NCBI RefSeq assembly: GCF_002367995.1
Contig: NZ_AP018207.1
Coordinates: 1,364,001-1,428,000 of the forward strand
Length of the DNA stretch: 64,000 nucleotides
From: Calothrix brevissima NIES-22
GTDB lineage: Bacteria; Cyanobacteriota; Cyanobacteriia; Cyanobacteriales; Nostocaceae
Direction: 5' to 3'
Part shown: one piece after another, positions 45,359-55,300 of the stretch
Layout of the letters: the number at the start of each line of letters is the position of its first letter
Position numbering within the stretch: the first letter of the stretch is position 1
Made by a program: the position numbers and the translations under genes
The notes under the pieces: model-generated
The model's database searches: none
What the model was told of the DNA's origin: nothing
Seen by the model: only the letters and a program-made list of their open reading frames with translations

Positions 45359-46534
45359 TTACCTTTGCGCAACTCGGAATAATAAAAATAGCCCTGTACC
45401 CAAACCGATAAAGTTGGGTAGCCAAGCGCCCATAAAGGGGGAGAGAATATTGGCTTGGGCTAAGGCTCCAGTGATAAAGCTGAGGAAGTAGTAAGAGAAA
45501 ATGACAATGACGCTGATACCAAAGCTGGTACCGCGTCCAGTACGCTGGGGTATGGTTCCCATTGCTGCGCCGACTAAGCCAAAAACTACACAGACGAAGG
45601 GTAAGGCGATTTTTTGTTGAATTCGGACTTCGAGTTTGCGGATTTTTTGGCGATCGCCTCCTAGTCGTTCTACAGCTAGTTGTTCTATGGCTTCGGAAAT
45701 GTTCATTTCGCCGTAGTCGCGACTTTTTTCTGCCAAACTGAGTGCTGTACGAGGAAGGCGTAGTTGTTGGTGTTCAAATCGCAGAATATTGCGATAAGAG
45801 CGATCGGGAGAGACTAAATAGATAGTACCGTTATAAAAATCCCAAACGTTTTGTGATGCGTTCCATTGCCCTGATTCTGCCACTACAATTTGATTGAGAT
45901 TTTGTTCAGAGCGATCGATAATTGTCAAACCTGTCATACGCTTACCATCAAATTGGTCAGCGTAAAACAGGCGTGTCAATATTCTATTGGTCGTTCCATC
46001 TTGGGCTTTAATATCTCGATATTCTGGGTAGAAAATATTTTGTTGTTTTAAAATTGGCTTGTCTGACTTTAAAGCATTATTTAAAGTCATATTCGCTTGA
46101 TAACTTGCGGCTGGTGCTATGTGTTCGTTAAACACAAATGTTAACCCGGTAACGACTAAACTTAACATCACAGCAGTCATTACCATGCGATAAACACTTA
46201 CCCCACAACCTCTGAGGGCAATCAGTTCACTTTCGCTAGAAAGACGACTGTAAGTCATCAAAGTAGCTAATAAAGTGGACATGGGAAAGGCTAAAACAAT
46301 GAAAGTTGGCAGTTTTAAAACAAAAACTTGCAAGGCAATATCTATGGGTAGCCCAGATTCTACGATTTTTCTGACTAAATCAAATACAGCATCAATTGTT
46401 ACCCCAATTGATGAAAAAGCTCCCACCCCAAATAAAAACGGTGGTAGCAATTCGCTGGTGAGATAGCGATCCATGATCGTAAAAGGCATCAGCGAATTGA
46501 TGGTGTAAAAAGATGTGAGCTTTTTTGAAATCAT
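45359..46534 (-). CDS. lptF: LptF/LptG-family permease
   Basis: 391 residues of the YjgP/YjgQ (LptF/G) family, the membrane part of the ABC machine that pulls lipopolysaccharide out of the inner membrane. Three N-terminal spans (MDRYLTSELLPPFLFGV..., with KLPTFIVLAFPMSTLLATLM, SSESELIALRGCGVS), a periplasmic beta-jellyroll (about 150-300) and three C-terminal spans. Only one such permease is seen in this window, as is common in cyanobacteria where a single protein may serve. It lies after lptB with a 191-bp gap. ATG at 46534; internal Met codons at residues 16 and 21 are alternatives. Confidence 0.88.
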   Translation of the reverse strand: MISKKLTSFYTINSLMPFTIMDRYLTSELLPPFLFGVGAFSSIGVTIDAVFDLVRKIVESGLPIDIALQVFVLKLPTFIVLAFPMSTLLATLMTYSRLSSESELIALRGCGVSVYRMVMTAVMLSLVVTGLTFVFNEHIAPAASYQANMTLNNALKSDKPILKQQNIFYPEYRDIKAQDGTTNRILTRLFYADQFDGKRMTGLTIIDRSEQNLNQIVVAESGQWNASQNVWDFYNGTIYLVSPDRSYRNILRFEHQQLRLPRTALSLAEKSRDYGEMNISEAIEQLAVERLGGDRQKIRKLEVRIQQKIALPFVCVVFGLVGAAMGTIPQRTGRGTSFGISVIVIFSYYFLSFITGALAQANILSPFMGAWLPNFIGLGTGLFLLFRVAQR

Positions 46535-46725
46535 ACGCCAGTTTATACATTAAATATTTAGAACCCAGACACAGCCAAAGATTTATATTAAATACAAGGC
46601 GTGAAACCAAAATCCCAGGCGCTGAAAAAAATTAATCTTCTGGATTAAACGTAAGCATAAAGACTTAACAATCTCCAGGAATATGCCTAATTAATTAAAA
46701 ATTAATTCATTTAATTAATACAGTT

Positions 46726-47454
46726 TCAAACTTGGAAATTATCGCCTAAATAATATTGGCGCACGAGTGGATTATTATAAAGTTCGTTGGCATTACCAAA
46801 AGCCAGAATTTGCCCCTCACGCATGATATAAGCGCGATCGGTAATTGCCAAAGTTTCACGCACATTGTGATCTGTTATTAAGATACCCATACCGCGATCG
46901 CGAAGTCGCGCTACAATTTGTTGAATTTCGGAAACTGCGATCGGATCGACGCCAGCAAACGGTTCATCCAACAGCAGAAATTTTGGCCCTTCTCTACCAG
47001 AGGCTAAAGCTCTAGCTAATTCTGTCCGGCGACGTTCGCCACCAGATAGTTGAATTCCTTTACTGTTAGCTACCTTTTCCAAACGAAACTCCCGCAGTAA
47101 ATTGTTGATTCGCCCTGACCATTCCCAATGTGGTACATTGGTTTGCTCTAGTACTAACAGTATGTTATCGCGGACTGAAAGCTGGCGAAATACGCTTGCT
47201 TCCTGCGCTAGATAGCCAATGCCCAACCTAGCTCGCTTATGCATTGGCATTGCCGTAATATCGACATTATCTAACCATACTTTGCCTTGATTTGGTTTTT
47301 CTAAGCCTGTGGCAATATAAAAAGTTGTCGTTTTACCTGCGCCATTCGGCCCTAATAAACCAACAACTTCTCCTTGAGCTACAGAAAGGTTAACGCGATT
47401 GACAATCTGTCGTTTACCGTAAGATTTGTGGATATTCTCCAAAATAATTTTCAC
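46726..47454 (-). CDS. lptB: LPS export ABC transporter ATP-binding protein LptB
   Basis: 242-residue ABC ATPase powering lipopolysaccharide export. Walker A GPNGAGKTT, Q-loop GYLAQEASVFRQLSV (typical of LptB), signature LSGGERRR, Walker B LLLDEPFAGVDP, and H-loop ITDHNVRE. 26 bp after the lptA-like gene, same strand; the permease follows. Confidence 0.95.
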   Translation of the reverse strand: MKIILENIHKSYGKRQIVNRVNLSVAQGEVVGLLGPNGAGKTTTFYIATGLEKPNQGKVWLDNVDITAMPMHKRARLGIGYLAQEASVFRQLSVRDNILLVLEQTNVPHWEWSGRINNLLREFRLEKVANSKGIQLSGGERRRTELARALASGREGPKFLLLDEPFAGVDPIAVSEIQQIVARLRDRGMGILITDHNVRETLAITDRAYIMREGQILAFGNANELYNNPLVRQYYLGDNFQV

Positions 47455-47480
47455 ATTTAGATGCCCTTTGTCTGTAAATC

Positions 47481-47978
47481 CTAATTAGAACGTTTGAGAT
47501 CTGGTGTCTTGGGAGCAGGTCTAGCAGATTGTCCCCCTACTTCCGAGTCCTGTACCATGTAAATAGACTCGACTTGACGGTTAGATTGAGGCAAAGCCAC
47601 AAATCGTCCTTCATCAATGAGATAAGTTACTTTCTCAGCCCTGATACTATTGCCACCCTGTTGCAAAATATAGACATTTCCACTGAAATCAATCCGGCGT
47701 TCCTTGCTGAAATATTGCGCTTGTGTTGCTGTGGCTTGAATTTGTCGCGCCGGATACAACATTTGCACATTCCCGCGCGCAGTTACCACTTGGCTTTTAG
47801 CATCATATTCTTGAACATCAGAACGAATTGTTAAAGGGCGATTTCCCTCCGCCGTTTGTGCAGTCACAGTTTGCATTTGGGGAGGAATCACCATTGCACC
47901 CAAAAGTGTAGCGGGTAAAACTAAGCTTAAAGCCAAGCGACGGATTGGTGCTCTAGGTAATTGATAGAAGGGCAGCAT
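47481..47978 (-). CDS. lptA: LptA/OstA-like periplasmic LPS carrier
   Basis: 165 residues. A signal peptide is likely (about residues 1-40: RRLALSLVLPATLLGAMVI, then AQTAEG), followed by an OstA-type beta-jellyroll (LTIRSDVQEYDAKSQVVTARGNV, then QARQIQATATQAQYFSKERRIDFSG-like segment, and VYILQQGGNSIRAEKVTYLIDEGRF). LptA shuttles LPS across the periplasm. First gene of the lptA-lptB-lptF set. Confidence 0.88.
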   Translation of the reverse strand: MLPFYQLPRAPIRRLALSLVLPATLLGAMVIPPQMQTVTAQTAEGNRPLTIRSDVQEYDAKSQVVTARGNVQMLYPARQIQATATQAQYFSKERRIDFSGNVYILQQGGNSIRAEKVTYLIDEGRFVALPQSNRQVESIYMVQDSEVGGQSARPAPKTPDLKRSN

Positions 47979-48136
47979 AACAATTTACAATTTAGAATTT
48001 CAACTTGTATTTATAATTATCTCAACAACTTCATCCAAAGGGAAAAAATCCCATCGGGACTAATTTCAGATAAATACTCAGTTGATAGACGCTGACTCTG
48101 ACTTTAAGGTTTCGCGTAAGTTCGGATTGGGGACTA

Positions 48137-48303
48137 GGGCGTGTTTTCAACCCCCAAACGCCTTCAGGAACCAATGCCTGAGGCTACACGAACAGAGCTT
48201 ACCTGCGTGGGCTAAAAAGCCTTATTTTTCGTAGCCCGCGCAGACAGACTTGGTAGAGTTAGCTGCACCCTTTTAGGGTGACGGCGACTTTGAAAACACG
48301 CCC
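48137..48303. mobile_element. MITE-like element with GGGCGTGTTTTCAA ends
   Basis: GGGCGTGTTTTCAA at 48137-48150 is the perfect inverse of 48290-48303 (14 bp). Inside are smaller hairpins (TGCGTGGGCTA with TAGCCCGCGCA; CACCCTTTTAGGGTG). 167 bp, non-coding. CCCATGC heptamers follow to 48338. Confidence 0.8.
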
Positions 48304-48338
48304 ATGCCCCATGCCCCATGCCCCATGCCCCATGCCCT
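48301..48338. repeat. CCCATGC heptamer repeat (5 units)
   Basis: Five tandem 7-base units directly after the right end of the element at 48137-48303 and just before the stop of the channel gene. Confidence 0.85.
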
Positions 48339-50040
48339 AATCCCTAGTCCCTGTCACCATAACTTGCGATCGCTCATCGCGCCATAATTGATATAACCGA
48401 TTGGCTGGCATGGTCAAATATAATATATCTCCTGGACTCAGTTGAGTATCTAATAATTCCCAACCATGCAGGGTTTTATGTGTGGTTTCCACATACAAGG
48501 GGACAAAGTCTGCTGACATGGCAACATCTTTGACGATTTCGCCGCAAAAGGGATGTACTTGGGTAATCATAGTTGCAAAGGCTACCCAAAGACTATCGGC
48601 GGTGATGCCATTACCAAGGATACGTCCGCCTAGTGCGGCGGCGGCGAAAGCTGGAGCGGCTAATTCTGCGGGACTGAGTACGGCGTCGAAATCAAATACT
48701 TGTTGTGCCATACCGGCAAAATCCGGGTCGGCATAATGGACAATTACGGGAATGCTAGGCGATAATCCCTTGGCTTTCAGGGCAATTTCTAAGTTAATTG
48801 CATCGTTACTAGTCACAGCTAGCACTGCGGCAGCATTATTAATATTACTCGCTTCGAGAATGGCGCGGAAACTGGCGTCACCTTGAATTACAGGTATGCC
48901 CAGTCCGCGAGTAGTGTTGACAAATCTATTGTTACTATCTGTCTCAATGACTACCACCTCATGTCCGCTAGCATGGAGTTCTTGGACAATTCTCACGCCA
49001 ATGCCGCTTAAACCGCAAACTATATAATGATGACGCTGGGGTATTCGGGCTGCATCCCAAAATTGTTTGAAGCGATTTCCCAGGACAAAATCGGTGAGCA
49101 TGGCGTACCAGATACCAATCACCCCTGCACCAACTAGCATCATGACGACGGTGAAAAGTTTGATACTGTTGGGAGCAAATTCGATTACTTTATCATTGCC
49201 ACCGGCTCCGGTAATCATACCGACAGCAAAGTATAAAGCATCAACAAAGGAGATATTTAAACTAGCAGAAACATAGGTAAGTGAGGCGAGTAAAATAACT
49301 ACTAATAGCACCGCCGCCATCACTAATACTGATTGGGCGTGTTTTTGAAATTGCTTCAAGCTAGTACAAACTTTCAGCAATTTTCTTACCCATGATTTGC
49401 GCGTAGAACGCACGCGGGGTTGGATACCAACAATAATGCGATCGCCTACTTTTAACTTTTGTTCTGAAAGTAAAGCCGAGACTAAATTTACTTTACCTTT
49501 AACAGGTAAATAATAAATCAGCATCCGCGATCGCTCTTCCCATAATTCGCTGAGTTTATGTCCCAGCCAAGGATGGTTTTCATCTATATATTCTTCTTGA
49601 ATCGGCCAAGTTTGTTGAAATAACTTAATTTGACCGATAGCTTGATTACCTAATGCAGCAAAGGTAAACACCGGTGCAGCTAAACCCACTACACTCATAC
49701 TCAAGTGATTTGGCAAAGTCTGATCCAGACGTTCTGCCAAACTTGTATTATAAAAGCGATTAATAATGCGAATGTGCGGATTTAGCACCCGCGCTTGCAA
49801 CATAATTGCTAAATTACGCGCATCATCGGAACTCGCAATCACTAATGTATGTGCTTGCTCAATTCCTGCTGCTGTCAGAGTAGCGGCGGTATGTAAATCG
49901 CCAATAATTACATCTGGAGCGGATTCACCAGGGATAGGTTTGTGATGAATACCCACAACAAATGCACCTTGCTGTCTTAACAGTCGAAAGACTTTATATC
50001 CTGTACGTCCTAAGCCACAAACAATAATACGAGGTTTCAT
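48337..50040 (-). CDS. RCK-ion channel-RCK protein (TrkA-N domain potassium channel-like)
   Basis: 567 residues. An N-terminal RCK (TrkA-N) Rossmann domain (IIVCGLGRTGYKVFRLL) with a following TrkA-C-like part, two membrane spans with a pore loop between (about residues 238-330), then a second RCK domain (YIVCGLSGIGVRIVQEL, VVVIETDSNN, VIQGDAS) and C-terminal TrkA-C-like part. The pore loop reads GMITGAGGND where potassium channels have TVGYGD, so selectivity is uncertain; non-selective or calcium-type behaviour is possible. The two-RCK arrangement around a single pore is found in some bacterial and plastid (CASTOR/POLLUX-like) channels. Confidence 0.8.
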   Translation of the reverse strand: MKPRIIVCGLGRTGYKVFRLLRQQGAFVVGIHHKPIPGESAPDVIIGDLHTAATLTAAGIEQAHTLVIASSDDARNLAIMLQARVLNPHIRIINRFYNTSLAERLDQTLPNHLSMSVVGLAAPVFTFAALGNQAIGQIKLFQQTWPIQEEYIDENHPWLGHKLSELWEERSRMLIYYLPVKGKVNLVSALLSEQKLKVGDRIIVGIQPRVRSTRKSWVRKLLKVCTSLKQFQKHAQSVLVMAAVLLVVILLASLTYVSASLNISFVDALYFAVGMITGAGGNDKVIEFAPNSIKLFTVVMMLVGAGVIGIWYAMLTDFVLGNRFKQFWDAARIPQRHHYIVCGLSGIGVRIVQELHASGHEVVVIETDSNNRFVNTTRGLGIPVIQGDASFRAILEASNINNAAAVLAVTSNDAINLEIALKAKGLSPSIPVIVHYADPDFAGMAQQVFDFDAVLSPAELAAPAFAAAALGGRILGNGITADSLWVAFATMITQVHPFCGEIVKDVAMSADFVPLYVETTHKTLHGWELLDTQLSPGDILYLTMPANRLYQLWRDERSQVMVTGTRD

Positions 50041-50584
50041 GAAATCGCAGCATTATGGAACAAGGGGCTGCATTTGGAAATATTAATTAATATTGTTGCC
50101 TATTTCTTTGGCTAAGAACTGTAACTGACAACACGGTAATCAAATCAAAAGTCAAAAGTCAAAATTAATGATTTTGGCAATAAAACTAGAGTGAATAATA
50201 CCTAGCATATAAGTATTTTGTTGAGTATTGCTTACTTTACAGATAGCGATATTTATTGCGAAATCAAATTGTATTTCTAGAAATTGAGGCGATATCTCAT
50301 TTTATGAGCTATTGTACAACACCTTTCCCTTAAGCATTAATTCCTTCTCGTTCTTCTCATTCTTCTCGTTCTTTTCTTGGCGTCTTGGCGTCTTGGCGGT
50401 TAATTAAAATAATTACTACAAATACAGCGTTTTATCTTAAACATTGATGGTGCGTTGCGCTACACGACAACACACCCTACTAGCTACTGATATGTCAATC
50501 GTATATTTTACCTAAATTGGCACTTTGTGCGTCTAGAAACAGTCAATATTATTTAGATAGCTTGAAATTAAAAAACTTAATTTT
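50041..50584. other. Intergenic region with short repeats
   Basis: Contains TTCTCGTTC-type repeats (about 50343-50375), CTTGGCG repeats at 50376-50399 and a GCGTTGCGCTACAC fragment near 50452. No gene or terminator was seen; the promoter of the secreted protein at 50585 should be in the last 200 bases. Confidence 0.5.
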
Positions 50585-51079
50585 ATGAAAAACTTAGCAA
50601 AATTAGCTATTCTCGGTGGAATTATATCGCCCCTAGTAGCAGTAGGAATTATTTCAACTACCGCGCAAGCACAGCAAGAATCGCCTCCTGGCCCCCTTGC
50701 AGCACCTAATGTAACATTAAATATACAACGTAGTGCTGGTAATTGTCCGCAAACCGTTGGCTTGTGGTGGTTAACCTTGCCTTATGAAGGTGGTTCTGAA
50801 CACACAGTAATTGCAGATACGAGAGCATTTGCTGATTCTACAAAGTTAGTATCATCAAGTAACCAGTCTGTAGAATTTATCTCGCCGCTACGCAGTGATT
50901 ATGCTTCTTGCGTTGGTAAAACCCAAAGTCAAGAATATAACTTCTACAGCGTGCAATTTAAAAATAAACAAGCCTATTTTCGGGTAGATTTGCGCAAAAT
51001 TAATGCACCTGCGAAGGAAGTTACCTATAAAACTGTAGCAGCTTCTCGTCCTTATGTGCGCTGGGCGATCGCGGACTAA
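50585..51079 (+). CDS. Secreted hypothetical protein
   Basis: 164 residues. A clear Sec signal peptide (MKNLAKLAILGG..., hydrophobic to about residue 24, cleavage likely after AQA near residue 29). The mature part is small, with two Cys (NCPQT and SCVGK) that could form a disulfide, and several aromatic strands. No family recognised. Ends in VRWAIAD. Confidence 0.7.
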   Translation: MKNLAKLAILGGIISPLVAVGIISTTAQAQQESPPGPLAAPNVTLNIQRSAGNCPQTVGLWWLTLPYEGGSEHTVIADTRAFADSTKLVSSSNQSVEFISPLRSDYASCVGKTQSQEYNFYSVQFKNKQAYFRVDLRKINAPAKEVTYKTVAASRPYVRWAIAD

Positions 51080-51240
51080 CATCATCTCAACTAATCAATC
51101 TCTTTTCCCAGTCAACACTTCGACAGGCTCAGTGCGGCGCAGTCAACAGTCAACAGTCAACGCTATCTTCCAGATAGCATCAGGTTTATGACTTTAGTAA
51201 TGGTTGATTCATGACTTTTGTCTGTATGATTCTTTGGTGA
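51080..51240. other. Intergenic region with a short heptamer run
   Basis: Contains a CTTCGACAGGCTCAGTGCGG fragment (51117-51136) and three GTCAACA units (about 51139-51161). Nothing else identified. Confidence 0.5.
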
Positions 51241-51453
51241 AAACAGCTTTAATTACAGATGTAAGGGCTAAACGCGGCTACTACTTAATAATGGGTCAGG
51301 ACGTTATCAAGTAGTAGCTGTTAATCCCTTGGTTAAAGCTAGTTTACTCCTCATTGCCGCTATAGTTGCCATAATCACAGCTATATCAGCAGAATCAACA
51401 ATCATTTCTCATTGATTTTCTCTAGGAGCTGCGTCTGTAGCTTCTTTTTTTTT
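51241..51453 (+). ncRNA. Candidate structured small RNA, possibly with a tiny ORF
   Basis: GCTACTACTT (51277-51286) pairs with AAGTAGTAGC (51309-51318), a 10-bp stem with 22-base loop, then TTAA(T)CCC...GGTTAA, and finally an intrinsic terminator (51424-51453). No annotated gene explains the terminator; the secreted-protein stop is 340 bp away. Within it, TTG at 51329 to TGA at 51415 reads a 28-residue hydrophobic peptide (VKASLLLIAAIVAIITAISA). The transcript's start is not known. Confidence 0.4.
51424..51453 (+). terminator. Rho-independent terminator
   Basis: AGGAGCT pairs with AGCTTCT (one G-T pair, 8-base loop) and runs into nine T. Confidence 0.7.
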
Positions 51454-52335
51454 GGGCATGGGGAAGAGAGATTTTGTGATGGTTGCATAGAGAAAATCTC
51501 AATGCATTGGTAGAAGAATAATTTGGTTGAACAATTTACTCAAACGCTTACAGAGATTGATTTTCTTTGGTCGCCTCTAACTTTTAGTTTCTGAAGCGAA
51601 AATAAAACTTCAAACATAGATGAAATTAAAGTTTTAGAATTTGGGTGAGATTATTATTTTTTGAGAGTGATAAAACAGAACGTTTAGCAGATAAAAACCG
51701 AGCCAAAAGTTTTAGAGTTCTAAGAAGATAACGCTGATACAAGTTTGCTTTTTTTGTGGTTTGCTCAATAGAAAACTGCGGTAACCTATGTAAATTTGAT
51801 GTAAAGATTCAGGGTAAATACTTGAATATATTCATCAAATATCGTATTTTCTACTACAATACTTTGTCAATTTACTAGGATAAGTGCGTGTATTAACATC
51901 CTTTTTCTTAGAGTTAGGCAAAAAATAAGATCTAAAAAGACTTCGAGATTTATCGCCAGGTTTATTTAGACCTAATTTTGTTTTGTCAAGGGTTTGAGGC
52001 TCTAAATAACCTTAATATGTATATACTGATTTATCGGTGATCTTGCCATTTTTACCAAAATTTTTTACTATTTTATTTTAGCGAAGGTACTGCTGATAAA
52101 AGCAGCATTTACACGTAAATAAATATCTGGGATAAGTCTACCAACAGTCAGCCTTATAGAGTATTAGCTTGGCAAATCTGAAAAGGATTAATCAAGCATG
52201 ATATTTGCTGCACTTACAGTGATTAATTAATATCTCTAATTATTAATTAATATCTCTAAACTAACTAAATATTGCAAACCATAGTATCTGATTTCCCGCC
52301 TCAGAACACCAATAAGCCAAATTGAGGAGTTTTTT
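51454..52335. other. Long intergenic region upstream of the giant repeat protein
   Basis: About 0.9 kb, AT-rich, with no frame or repeat I can support. It ends with GAGGAG at 52325-52330, the ribosome-binding site of the next gene; a long untranslated leader is possible. Confidence 0.4.
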
Positions 52336-55300
52336 ATGTCCTACCCAACTAAGTCTTTTTCTATTCCAAACCCCGTTCATCTCGTCTTCATTGACTCTGC
52401 TATCCAAGATATCCAGACCTTGGTTGAGGGAGTAGTGGCTGATGCCCAAGTTGTGGTGCTGCATCCAGAAGTGGATGGAGTCATGCAAATCACCCAAACC
52501 CTGCAAAACCAACCTCAGATTGGCACAATTCACCTTGTCGCTCATGGTTACCCCGGTTGTCTGTGCTTGGGTAACGCGCAACTGAGTTTAAAGACTTTAG
52601 AGAATTATGCCCCTGAGTTGAGAATTTGGCGCGAGGTGATGAGCCAGCAGGGGCAAATGCTCCTCTATGGCTGTCATGTAGCCGCAGGGGAGATGGGGGC
52701 TGAATTTGTGCAAAAACTGCACCAACTGACGGGAGTAAAAATTGCCGCTTCCACTACCGCCATTGGCAACGCCGCAGCAGGCGGCAACTGGGAACTCGAT
52801 GTTAGGTTAGAGCGTGCTGCCACCCAGGTGCAGCCAGAGTTGCCCTTAGCCTTTCGCGCTGAAGCAATGGCTGCCTATGCTGGAGTCCTGAATACCGCTC
52901 CTTCCAGTTTAATCGGGTCTCTCCCCTTCGATGTCCTTAAAAATCAGTGGAAGACTCTGACTATCAATGATTTGTTAGCCGGGATTATCGATCCCGACAA
53001 TGACCCTTTAACCATCACCAACCTGACGGCGAGTGCTGGCACTATACTTAAGCGAATTGACGGCAGCTATAGTTATATTCCCCCCGTTGACTTTTTTGGA
53101 GGTATCACCTTTACCTACGATGTCAGTGATGGGCAAAACCCTCCCAGCCAGCAAACTCGCACTGTAGAAGTATTAAATCAACGCTTCCCTGTCTTGGATG
53201 AGTTCGGTGCAGGAGCGGCTTATAGCAATCAAGCTGGAGTTAGCGATCTAATTAAGGTCTATTGGGACTACGATACCAACGGAAATGTGATCGCCACATC
53301 CAGAAATCTTGCGGCGGCTGGGAACACGACTCCGAGCGTATTAGATAATGATATCCCGAGCATTAATTTTACCTGGGTCTCAGGGAATATCCCCTCCCAG
53401 ATTGGTGTACTTGGTTTCAACACGAGCAATGGTGGCGCTCGTGGAATAATGTGGGCCGTTCTCGGCTTGGTAGGGAAGTCATACCCCGACGAAATCTACA
53501 GAGTTGGTCCGTACAGAGATACCGCTACAAATTTCTTTACTAGTCTGCAAATGGACGTGCCTGGTGGTGTTTCAGGTTTCATCAATCTCAGCAATCCAGA
53601 ACTTAAATTTGCGTTGGAGCAAGGTAAACCAATAACCGAATCCTACGCTTACTTGGTAATGCATGTTGACAACACAGTAAACCATCCTCTTATATCTGAT
53701 CAAGACGTGAGAAATGGTGAAATTGTATACGCTACATATGGATACTATAACTATGTGACCTTGAGCCTAGAGCGAAACGCACCTCCAGTACTCACGCCTA
53801 AATCATTGTCCTTCCAGGAAGACTCAGGCTTCCAGTGGATTGATTCGCGGCTTCTCGAGGGGCTTCAGGATGAACTCGCCCCAGGAGGTTTCAGTTCGTC
53901 GCCCGAGACTTTTCGTTTTGGTGACTGGTTTGCTACTTATGGTCTTACCCGCATCGATGGAATTCCGGGGGTACAGGCTCTAATGCAGAGCATTTTTTAT
54001 ACGTTAAATTTATATGATCTTGGAGGAGATTACACAGCTTATGTCCTTGCTGATACTGGTCATGCGGCTTACCAGCATCTGGCACAGGGGGCAACTCAGA
54101 CGATCGTCGGGTCTTATACCGTTCAAGATGACTTTTACAAGACGAGTACTGCACCCCTCACCGTTACCTTCACCGGGGTGAATGATGCCCCCGTCGCTGT
54201 AGCTGATACTGCCAGGGGTTTACCTAATACTATTATCGAAGGCTCAGTTGCCACTAACGATAGCGATGTGGATGATGGTGCGATTTTGACCTACAGCCTA
54301 AGCGCTCCTGTGGATGGTTTAACTCTCAACGCCGACGGCAGTTACAGCTTTGATGCCACTCGCCCCGCTTACAGTAGCCTACCTCCAGGTCAAATTCTGC
54401 CAGTGGTCGTCAACTATCGCGTGACGGACGAGTTTGGCGCATTCAGCGACAGCACCCTGACGCTTACCCTTACCCTCAATAGTCTCCCAACTGGTTCACC
54501 CACTGTCACCTTAAGCGATACCGCCGAAGATACAGCCATCACGATTAATACTGCTGACTTGTTAGCAGGTTTCAGCGATGTAGAGGGTGATACCTTATCT
54601 GTAGTTGGCTTAACTGCTACTAACGGTAGTTTGGTTAATAACAATGACGGTACTTATACCTTTACTCCCACTGCTAACTATAACGGTAATGTCACCTTGA
54701 CCTACGGTGTTAGTGATGACAAAGAAACCTTAGCTAATCAAACTCGTAGCTTCTCTGTTACTCCTGTTAATGATGCTCCTGTGGGTTCACCTACTGCGAC
54801 TTTAGCTAATACTCCCGAAGATACCGCTATTATCATCAATAGTACTGGCTTATTAATCGGTTTCAGCGATGTAGAGGGTGATACCTTATCTGTAGTTGGC
54901 TTAACTGCTACTAACGGTAGTTTGGTTAATAACAATAATGGTACTTATACCTTCACACCTACTGCTAACTATAACGGCAATGTCACCTTAACCTACGGTG
55001 TTAGTGATGGTACTGTCACCTTAACAGGTCAAACTCGTAGCTTCTCTGTTACTCCTGTTAATGATGCTCCTGTGGGTTCACCTACTGCGACTTTAGCTAA
55101 TACTCGTGAAGATACCGCTATTATCATCAATAGTGCTGACTTATTAGCAGGTTTCAGTGATGTAGATGGTAATAATACCTTATCGGTAGTTGGCTTAACT
55201 GCTACTAACGGTAGTTTGGTTAATAACAATAACGGTACTTATACCTTCACACCTACTGCTAACTATAACGGCAATGTCACCTTAACCTACGGTGTTAGTG

